Below are positions 55,136-64,000 of a stretch of DNA of 64,000 bases, one piece after another. The notes under the pieces are model-generated. The model did not search any database, was not told where the DNA came from, and saw nothing but the letters and a program-made list of their open reading frames with translations. The translations under genes were made by a program, and so were the position numbers. The DNA is from Macrolepiota albuminosa (lineage: Eukaryota; Basidiomycota; Agaricomycetes; Agaricales; Agaricaceae), in contig JAMWFC010000055.1 in NCBI GenBank assembly GCA_027475525.1, positions 1,971,223 through 2,035,222 on the forward strand, given 5' to 3'. Every line of letters begins with the position of its first letter. Position 1 is the first letter of the stretch.

Positions 55136-56580
55136 GGCACACATCTGGGCAGCCAATATGGTGGTCGCTCCTAGCAAGGTTATCAGTGATGACAAGGATG
55201 ACAGGGTTGTCAACGAGGTGGAGGAAGAGCTGCAATTAGAGGCTGAGGGCTCAGAAGTAGATGACACTGAAAGCATCCAGATTGAGGGCGATGAATACAT
55301 TGCAGTGGACATGTATGACAGCAACTATTACACTCATGATGACAAGGAGGAACACCTGTTTGCACTGACTGAGTGCCATGGAAATCAACACGTCCGAATA
55401 AGACGTGTAACCCTGCAGAAGGCAACTAATAAGTTGCAGTGGCCATGTTATACTTCTGAGGAGAAGGAGTGCTTGGTCACCTACGTTGTTGTCAATGGAC
55501 ATCCAGCATGGACGTTGTAGGACTCAAAGAGTACCACTATGGGCATTACACCCCAGTTTGCTCATGTCAATGCAATTTGCATTCATGAGCTGGAAAAGCC
55601 GTTGATGCTCCAGTTAGAGACCATAGAAAGTCGTGCCATGGTGCAGTTTGGCGCTGTAGTAAGGATAAAGACATCAAGGATGTCGACCAAAGAGTATGCG
55701 GACATAGCAAATTTTGATTGCTACAACATGATCATCGGTACCCCATTTATGTGTAAAAACAAGGTGTCCTTGGACTTTGTGAACAACATGGTCATTGTGA
55801 ATGGTATGTATGCCTTTGAAGGCAGAGAAAGTCATGTTAAACAACACAAATGGTCATCTGAGGCACCATTGCGCAACTAAAAAATGGCATGATGAATGCA
55901 ACTGACTAGATGGTCGCAAGAGAGCAACTGTACAGGAGGTGGAGGATGATCAAGTCCCACTGAAAGGCTTGCTGGCAGACTCGCCAGCTATACCAATGTC
56001 TGAAGAAGAGTTTCAAGGAACTCTGAAGAAGGGGAAGCACCCAGAAGTGGTTGGGTATACAAATGGAAAGCCTAAGCAGGCTATACAGCATGAGAAGGAG
56101 TGTGGTAAATGCGTGGTGGAGTCACTAGAATGTCAGCTGACTAGCTCTCAAGTAAAGGTTGAGGATCTCATCAAGGATGAGGTAAATAGTACAATGGGAA
56201 CTGTGGGAAGCACAAAGTCGCTAAGAGATTGACCAGTGCCTCGGCCAGAAGTGCAATGAGTGTATGACCTACAAATGCCACGAGAGTAGAACAAGTTGGT
56301 AGCGTCAATGGTGATACATACTATGGAAAGGGTGCAGTTGATCCAGATGGGAGAAGTATACTGTCACGCACAAGAGGATGAAATTTCTAAAACATCGGAT
56401 ATCGTATTTGATGGAGTATCACTGAAAGCAAGAAGCATGCGACCATTGTCAAATACAATAAGAGGGATGAGAAGGCAACCAGTCATAAGGTTGAATCTGG
56501 GAGATCTCACAGAAGACCAATCAGCTGCATGTAGCACATGTACTGAAAGGAAAATGTAAGGCTGTGAGCCTTACAGAGGA
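55136..56580 (+). pseudogene. Protease region and RT leader of element C
   Basis: An acidic stretch, then ECLVTYVVVNGHPAWTL followed by TAG and DSKSTTMGITPQFAHV, the damaged protease active site (B has TLWDSGSTT). The later part NFDCYNMIIGTPFMCKNKV matches B. The leader to RT is heavily degraded. Confidence 0.75.
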
Positions 56581-57421
56581 GGATATTCCTTGATTGCACC
56601 AGCAATGGCAACATGAGTTTGCTGACATTGTCAATGGGACAAAGGAAGAACTTCCTCCATGGCAGGAGGTTAATCATGAAATGAACCTCATTGATGATAA
56701 TAAGCAGTACAAGTACCATTTGCCTCGCTGCCCACAAGCACTACAGGATCAGCTTCATGAAAAGACAAACAGATACATAAACACAAAGTGGTGGGAACCA
56801 CAACCAGCAGTGCAAGCTGCACCTTTACTGTGTATTCCCAAGAAGGATGGGATATTACAAACTGCATTGGATGCACGACAGCACAATAATAATACAGTCA
56901 AGGACATAACACCTCTTCCAGATCAGGAAGTCATATGCAAAGCAAAATATAGGTCGAAAATTGACCTAACAGACACATATAAACAGATTTGTATATGCAA
57001 AGAGGATATACTGAAGACGCTGTTTTTATCCTTGATGGGGACATTTGTAAGCAATATCATGCAGATTGGTGATTGTAATGCACCAGCGACATTCCAGAGG
57101 TTAATGACCTCAATTTTCTGAGATGTAATTGGGAAGTTTATGCATGTCTATTTAGATGATATATTCATCTTTTCTGATTCCCTCGAGGAGCATGAGCAGC
57201 ACCTACAAGTCATATTTGAACGACTATGTAAGACTAGCCTCTACCTCAAATGGAAGAAGTGCAAGTTGTACACACCTAGTATAGACTGTCTTGGTCATGC
57301 CATTGATGAGAAGAGTATTCACCTGGACACAGATAAACTCAATTGAATTTGAAAGTGGTGTACTCCACGCACATATAATAATATCTAGCAATTTGTTGGG
57401 CTAGTAAATTATATTGGTAAC
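56581..57421 (+). pseudogene. Reverse transcriptase of element C
   Basis: Contains LLCIPKKDGILQTALDARQ, APATFQRLMTSIF followed by TGA, then HVYLDDIFIFSDSLEEHEQH, closely matching B. The thumb region has several stops (DKLN*). Confidence 0.9.
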
Positions 57422-58159
57422 TTCTTGCCAGATATCACAGCATATACTGGGCCATTGATGGCCATGACCCAGAATGGGTCCCCATTTCACTGGAGACCAC
57501 TGCATCAGCAGTGTTTCGAGATGATTAAGTGCATTTGCACAGAGATGCCAGTAATCTGGCCAATTGATCCACGCATTGACAAGCTCATCTGGCTTATATG
57601 CAACACATCAAAGACTGGAGTTGGGGCCATGTTTGGCCAAGGTAAAACATGGCAAACTTGCCAACCAGTGGAATTTATGTCCTGCAAGTTCACTACTGCA
57701 CAGCAGAACTATGCTGTACACGAGTTAGAAACACTCACTATCCTGGAAGCCCTCCTCAAGTGGGAGGATAAGCTGATGAGATATAACATCCATATCATTA
57801 CGGATCACAAAGCACTTGAGTTTTTCAAGACTCAAGTGCACCTCTCACCACGACAACGTTGCTGGATTGACTACATGTTGCAATACCAGTTTGACATCAC
57901 CTAAGTAAAAGATGAATTGAACAGAGTGATGGATTGCTTGTCTTGATATTTCAACAGCAATACTCGAGATGATGTCCATGACATGTATAATTATGTCCAG
58001 GCAGACAGATGCATTGACCTGGAGGGTGGAGACTTGCCCCTGCATAGGTTCCATGAAATCAAGGAACATACAGTTGAGTTACGTGCCATGCAAGCACAGG
58101 AATCACATTGCAGTAAGTGACTGTAAGAACAGCAAGAAGCTTGCAATATTGAGGCTGAG
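57422..58159 (+). pseudogene. RNase H of element C
   Basis: GPLMAMTQNGSPFHWRPLHQ, LIWLICNTSKTGVGAMFGQ (Asp of CDAS changed to Asn), NYAVHELETLTILEALLKWE and IHIITDHKALEFF are recognisable, followed by a TAA where B has Tyr. Confidence 0.88.
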
Positions 58160-59443
58160 GTGTCGGTGGGCTATGAGGCTGTTCAGCCAAGCACAGAGAC
58201 AAGGCATGAAGGGCTTCCTAGTGGTACTGAGGTGACTCTCCAGCAGGCACTGGATTTACAGAACCATAAGCCTGCACTGGCTGACCTAGGCAATGCACAA
58301 TTTTGCACACATATCCAGCAAGGATACAAGGATGACAATCTCTTCTTGGAGATTCTGAACAATATCCATATGCATCCACACTTCAAGGTGGAGCAGCAGC
58401 TCATCTATCTTACCAGATCCACTGAGTCCAAAGTCATCTGCATTCCCTGGAAGAGGTCTTCAATCATGGCTATCCTGGATCAGGCCCACAGAGTAGTGGG
58501 CCACTTCAAAACTCAGAAAATGCTGGACTATGTGCGATGCTGGTACTGGTGGCCACAAATGGCCAAAGAAACGAGTCAATTCTGCTCAACGTGCAAGATA
58601 TGTCAACAGTCAAAAGTATTGACATTGAAGCCACCGAAAAAGCTTTATTTGCTTCCTATACTGGTCAAGCCCTGGAACTCAATTGAGAAAGACTTTATAG
58701 GTCCGTTCCTGAAGTCAAAGGGTTTTAACTACCTCTGGGTAGTGATCTGCAGAATGACCAGTATGGTCCATCTCATTCTGCTGAAGACCACCATGACAGC
58801 TTCGGACTTGTCTTGGATTTATCTCAAGGAAATAGTACGCCTTCATGGATTGCCAAGTTCAATTGTAAGCAATCAAGATGCTAAGTTCACTTCCAAATGG
58901 TGGAAGGAGCTGCACAAGCTGCTCAGAGCAAAGTTACTCATGTCAATGTTGTTTCATCCACAAATGGATGGCCAGAAAGAACAGGCAAATAAAAATGTCA
59001 TGCAGATACTGCATGTGTTTGTATGTCCTGATCAGAAGGACTGGGTGGAAAGATGTCCACTCATCGAATTTGCAATAAATGTGAGCATATCTGAAACCAT
59101 GGGGTATTCACCCTTTGAACTCAATAATGGCTATATGCCATCTATGATTTATGAACTTCACACCAACAAAGCTATTCATGTTGGAGTGAAGCAGTTTGCA
59201 TGCAATGTGCTACAAAACTTAGTGGAGGCCCATGATGCAATTATAGAATTGCATGTATGGCAGACAAAACATGTGAATAATCACAGATGTGATGAGCTGG
59301 ACATTAAGAAAGGAAGCCTAGTGTATCTCTCAACAAAGAACTTGAACTTGCCAAAAGGAAGAGTGAGTAAGCTGTATCCAAAGTGGATTGGACCATATAG
59401 GGTCCTTGAGGCCAAGCTGAGCACATCTAACTATGTGCTGTAA
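58160..59443 (+). pseudogene. Integrase of element C
   Basis: An open frame of about 427 codons: AHRVVGHFKTQKMLDYVRCW and FCSTCKICQ (zinc finger), IEKDFIGPFLKSKG, GLPSSIVSNQDAKFTSKWW (catalytic Asp in SDxD changed to Asn), HPQMDGQKEQANKN (Glu kept). It supplies the region deleted from B near 18690. Ends at TAA where B continues LELPLAL. Confidence 0.9.
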
Positions 59444-59770
59444 CTGCCCCATGTGCTGCAGGCACGCAGAATAGTCCCTAAGTTCCATGTGTTGTTGTTG
59501 CAACCATACTTAGCCAATAATGATGCGCTCTTCCCTAATTGCGTGACCCCAGAGCTTTATAACTTTGGAACTGGTGATGACCAGGAATGGTTTGTAGATG
59601 ACCTCATAGATTATAAGTGGATAGGGGGAAACCTCGAATTCAAAGTAAGGTGGAGCTTAGGTGATACTATCTGGAAACCGCTAGTGAACTGCAAAGATCT
59701 GGCAGCAATGGACAGGTATCTAGAGCTGCAGGGTGTAAAACACCCTCAACAGCTAGCAAAACGCACATAA
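59444..59770 (+). pseudogene. Integrase tail and chromodomain of element C
   Basis: RRIVPKFHVLLLQPYLANND, then EWFVDDLIDYKWIGGNLEFK, VRWSLGDTIWKP and LAAMDRYLELQGVKHPQQL match the B chromodomain region. Confidence 0.88.
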
Positions 59771-60065
59771 CACGTGTGTGGTGGTGGAATGTGGATGAAG
59801 TCCACTTTGATAGCCGGTGACTAACTAGGTGGCTACTAATTGTGGCTGTTTATATGACTATGATCACCGGTGAAAGACTGGGTGGTGGGTATTTGTAGTT
59901 GTTTACACTACTGGCAGAGTTAGGAGATTTTTTTTTCTGTTTTCTTTCCTAAGTTCCAGTATACATAGCTGACGTGTTGCTTAAAATGGCCTATTGGGGG
60001 CCGCAAAAAAGTGATCAGAGCCTGCAAGGCTCTAGTAGAGGGGGGAGACCCCCAAATATACAACA

Positions 60066-62690
60066 ATGAGAGTACCCTGTCAAATACCAGTGGTGAGCCA
60101 ATATCAGTTAGCTGGTGTGGCCTATCCAGGCCATGAGAAACTGCTACCCTACCAGATGCCCCTCCACTTGCAAAAGATGGAGGTTGATGACAAGGGGCAC
60201 TACAAGCACCCAGAGGACAGCATGTGCCAGAAGTGCTACTACCAGGAACCATCGTCATGCTTGTATGCAGGTGTGGTGATGGGGCCACCATCCATACCAT
60301 GGGTGCATCATCTCATGGCAGAGTCGTATGTGGGACCTGCACCACAAGCGCAGGAGTTGGCAGTGCCAGACGCATTCCTTAGCAGACTGGAAGCAGCAGG
60401 ACAACCAGTCTCTGCAACTGTGTCCTTCCTGCAGGACAGTTTGGCTGTGATGGTGATGGAGGAATTGCTTGACCAAATCAAGCTAATGAAGAGGCAGCGC
60501 ATTGCAGTGCTAGAACAGATCAATCACACATCTAAGTGCAAAGTGTCCACTTTTGAGGAACCGACCACTGAGGTTAAGAGGGCTAAATATCAGCCCATTT
60601 GATCGGTTGAACCTCCATGGGCTAGGATGCCATCAGCAGCGCAATCAGCATGCTCTGAGCAGCCTGCTTAGCCTATTGCTTTGTCATTGCAGCTACCCAC
60701 CCTGGCCCCTCAGGCCTCCTCAGAGTCACTGGCCACAGTCAATGAGCCTTTGGCAGGACTGTCTCTGAGTCAGCGGAAAACCACATCATCTCAGGCCCCA
60801 TCTATGGGGTCCAAATCCATCACTGTGGCACCAGAAGTGCCCATTCATAGCATCCCTTGTGCTGAGCCTGGAGAGAGAACTCTGGCGCAAAATGTGCCTG
60901 CCTCTCTGGTGGCGCAGCCACTATCTGAACCGTCCACCCTGGCTAAGTTGGGGCCTTCATGACAATGTTGCAGCTGTAAGCTGCCTCTCAATGCCTTCAA
61001 ACTGGAGGTGATAGAGTTTCTGACTGGCATTCCCACACATGCCAGGAAAGTTTTGATGTTGTTCTTGTTACCTGTCACCATGCCAGCACTGCAGGCACAC
61101 AATTCTGTGGTCATCTTGACCACTGACCCTCACTCCCTAGAGCAGTACAATGGTCTGGTGGCAACCTTGAGAAATCTGCCCATGCCTGGAAAAGGCAAAG
61201 TGCCAGTTGTGTTCTTGTCTGACAAGAGTGACTACGGAGAGTTGAGCTCGGAGCACAAGGAGGAGGCAGAGGAAGGGGAATCGGCAGCTGACCAATTCCA
61301 ATGAGTATCACGCAATAAGCACATTGCAAAGAAAAAGGCAAATTGTGCCAAGGAGTTGCAGGCCCTAAAATATAGGGCCAAGAATGAGTTTTCAGGGAAG
61401 ATCCCTGATGGATTGGGGGTGAAGGTGTGGGGCCTGCTCAACATCAAGCAGATGAACTCATGCTTTAGAGGAGCACTTAGCCACTGCACCTATTATTTGT
61501 ATCATTCAAATACAGTATTGTTGGGAGCCGAGGCCAATTGGGCAGTGGCTTATGAGTTTGCCTCTGGGCACCGTGTGGGCATACTTGCCACTGTTATATA
61601 CAAGTTCTCCCCTTGCAGTCTTCTCCGCACCCCATTAGAGCTCAACCAGCTCTATAAATACTATTCAAACCCACATACCTCTCGACGTGATAGAATAACC
61701 ACGTATTTGCTTATCACAGAGCTCCAGATGTTTGCACAGCAAACAGATGAGTCTCTGCATGATTGTACAATGAGGCTCCTGATGAGGGACCCTTGCTACC
61801 AGAACCTTGTCAGCCCAATGCAAGGAGCTGACGACCTTGCGCTCGTTGAGCGCTGACACATTCCAGGGCACTTTTTGCACACAAAAGATGATGGACCTAC
61901 CATGCTGCACATAATGTGTGCTCAAGACCCAGCCATGCCATTTGACCTGGAGCAGCTTGTGCAGTATATGCTGGTCTTTGGTTGCCCTGGGCTGGAGAAT
62001 ACTTATCAGGGCATTGCAGTCGATCACACATATTGCATGCACTGGCAAACCCTTTTCAGGTTCACATTATACCAAGCTCTCTGCGCTAACAGCACAGCCA
62101 AACCTGTGATGGTGCGGTGCATAACCCTCATCATGGCCCACCTAGGTCTTTATTGTGAGGCAACTGCCTCATATAATGCCATGTTCCCTGACCAGCCATT
62201 TGAGCCCCAGAGGGGGCCACAGCTGGAACTCCACCCAGTTCACATGCTGGATGACTTTGCATGGAACTTTTCCAATGACAATGCACTACATGTCTTGTTA
62301 CACAACTGGATACTGCCCAACTGGGTGGATCATGCATATACATACAGAGTGGTCTTCCTGGAACAGCAGTTCCATGCACCCATGATGTCTATGGACATCT
62401 TTTGACAGATCAATGATGAGCACATGGAGCGCTTGAATGAATATGGCACCCCTCCTGCAATCCCACAATGGGATGGATAGTGGGAGATGACCAAAGACAA
62501 CCATTATTGTCTTATGTTCAAGCACGACAAAGAAAGTCGTCTCCCCAAGAACCCTGAGGCCAATGGCCTCTATTACCTTATCAGCATGGACCCAAATTGG
62601 GTCAATCTCCTAAAATGCATGGCAGCACATGGTACGCTACCTACCATTGCTTCAGCAATTAACATTGCACTGAGTCTATGGTGGTAGACA
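60066..62690 (+). pseudogene. Third ORF of element C, unknown function
   Basis: Homologue of the B third ORF in pieces: a Pro/Gln-rich head (60066-60602), an LAGLSLSQRK-type middle (60681-60962), then globular parts at 61356-61856 and 61875-62405. Shared blocks include GKIPDGLGVKVW (B: GRIPDALGVVIY), FGCPGLENTYQGIAVD, MHWQTLFRFTL and LHVLLHNWILPNWVDHAYTY. A final block NEYGTPPAIPQW matches B after its duplication is removed. Confidence 0.8.
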
Positions 62691-62876
62691 TGCCTGCAGT
62701 CAAGGGGCCCATAACCCCACCAAGGATGGAATCGGCACCTCTTCCTGCTGCTCAGTAGAGTATTATATAAGGACAACATCTTGTATTCATTCTAGTTCTA
62801 GTCAATCTGATACTGCGGTCTGATTCAGCACTGTGTGATACATACAAGATTGTTCTAGCTTGTAACCAATAGTTAT

Positions 62877-62983
62877 ACCCAGAGCACAGTCTGGAGTTCC
62901 AGACATCTGAGTACATGTAGATCAAGTTAGCCTCATAAGGGTGTTACTTTGTTGGAAAGCCCCTGACTCAGCAGAACCTGACA
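62877..62983 (+). repeat. LTR fragment of an old family A element
   Basis: The last 107 bases of an A-type LTR (GTTGGAAAGCCCCTGACTCA to ACCTGACA), abutting the end of element C. It is followed by TAATATCAAGACTC, exactly as after the A LTR at 32330. Confidence 0.8.
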
Positions 62984-64000
62984 TAATATCAAGACTCTCT
63001 CCTTACACTGTTTTTGATGGCTACGTATACTCATACCTACTACAGACCAACTCTTATGGATATCCAGTCCCCAACCACTACTCTGCACAGACCCCCTCAC
63101 TACATCTACCCACCTCTCCCATACAAACACCATTGCCTCCACTGCCACTAGGCCCCTGGCCTATCTCTCTACAATCTAGGGCCCTCAGCCAGCTGGGGCC
63201 CCCACCCAACTTAGCCATGGCTTGACCTGTGGAGGTCTCCTTGTATCAGAGCATCCTTGGAGGTCTATCAGAGACCCCACTCATCCCCAATGGGCTGCGT
63301 CCAATTCTCCTGAGCAAATGACCCTTTGCTTCCACCCCCTACTATGGTTACCAATGCCCTGCCCCCCAACCCTGTGGACCTCCCAACTATGACTACCAGC
63401 CTTGACACTACCCGGCTGCCACCCCACCTACACAGACTCCTCCATCACCAATAGGACAGCAATGCTTCAAGGAGTATGAGCATCAATGTGATGAGGTGCT
63501 CTGGTCACTTAGAATCTTGCCAGAGGACTTCATGCAGTAGACCAGGGCGTTACTCACAGAATTTAGATATGATGACTTTGAAGACACTCCAGAGGACTAG
63601 GCACATTGCTTGGTCAAATTTGAGGAATGACCTGCTCAAAGAGAACTCCTGGAACAGGCCATGGTAAAGTATAGGTGCAATATGATCCTCTACAAAGAGC
63701 TGCAGCAGCTGCTCAATAAAGTCCACACATCCCTCTCCCCTCAACCCCTCAATGACCCCACAGACCCTGGTTGCTCAATTCACATCTGATGGGAATCTCT
63801 GGAACCAACCCCAGCAGCCTCCATGGTCCCAACTCTGGAGCAATGGCAATGGAAAGAACGACAAAACACCTCGACTATACTGCAGTTCCTCAACCTGATA
63901 GGCAGACTATTTGATCAGCCCACTGCCTGCATGGTAGGTTTGTCAACTCACTGTAGGGCTAACTCTGTTTCTAGTACCTTCAAAACCTGGGGACAACTCT
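62984..64000 (+). pseudogene. Gag of an old family A element, cut by the window end
   Basis: ATG at 63017 (MATYTHTYYRPT) matches A gag at 32296. Later blocks correspond to A (LESCQRTS-type frame, ELQQLLNKVHTSLSPQPL). Unlike A it is uninterrupted at the element II site: AQFTSDG continues directly. CpG-poor and frameshifted. Confidence 0.8.

Larger units (their letters stand above)
51435..62760 (+). mobile_element. Element C: old, CpG-poor relative of element B
   Basis: The same gene order as B is recognisable throughout: gag, CCHC, protease, RT, RNase H, integrase, chromodomain, third ORF. Protein similarity to B is clear in every part, but stops and frameshifts are abundant and CpG is scarce, with CA/TG in its place. 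A solo E LTR interrupts gag. LTR ends are not sharply visible; the 3' end lies between about 62760 and 62876. Confidence 0.88.

Overview
The window is fungal nuclear DNA, most likely from an Agaricomycete (mushroom-forming basidiomycete). The evidence is short introns (about 50-90 bases) with GT..AG ends and CTAAC-type branch sites, Ty3/gypsy chromoviruses, a DIRS/Ngaro-like tyrosine-recombinase retroelement, and a NACHT-WD40 NLR receptor of the kind expanded in these fungi. No rRNA, tRNA, CRISPR array or bacterial-type operon was seen.

Positions 1-36.5 kb are a nest of transposable elements. Element D (plus strand, DIRS/Ngaro-like) is cut inside its reverse transcriptase at 33076/33077 by chromovirus A (minus strand; right LTR 32330-33076, left end outside the window). 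A is cut inside gag by Ty3 element II (minus strand, 6879-31507, both LTRs present). II is cut inside its integrase core by Ty3 chromovirus B (plus strand, 11759-23055, two 235-bp LTRs, TSD TAGCG). II also carries a solo LTR of the A family (26467-27338, TSD TCGTG). D also carries a solo LTR of a further family, E (35518-36453, TSD ACGG), placed one codon before the recombinase's catalytic tyrosine.

Positions 36.5-49.9 kb are more host-like. They hold a CACTA-like MITE (37118-37484, TSD TAT), a GC-rich stretch with no recognisable product, and a complete 12-exon NLR gene (40881-47284) with an N-terminal helical domain, a NACHT domain and about 21 WD40 repeats. A second E solo LTR (48398-49260, TSD ACAT) and an old II-family LTR (49927-50837) follow.

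Positions 51.4-62.8 kb hold element C, an old CpG-poor relative of B on the plus strand, interrupted in gag by a third E solo LTR (52838-53791, TSD GCAA). From about 62.9 kb to the end is an old, decayed relative of A.

Four points matter most. (1) Families B and C share a long third ORF downstream of pol that I do not recognise. (2) Element II carries a spliced opposite-strand gene encoding a cysteine-cluster protein. (3) Eleven direct duplications, all with a period of exactly 77 bases, are scattered across unrelated sequences. They look like unmerged assembly overlaps, and each causes an artificial frameshift; removing the one at 44833 restores the NLR reading frame. (4) Premature stops in the young elements are almost all TGA, and the differences between the II LTRs are all transitions, which points to C-to-T decay, much of it at CpG. 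All counts were made by eye from the sequence.
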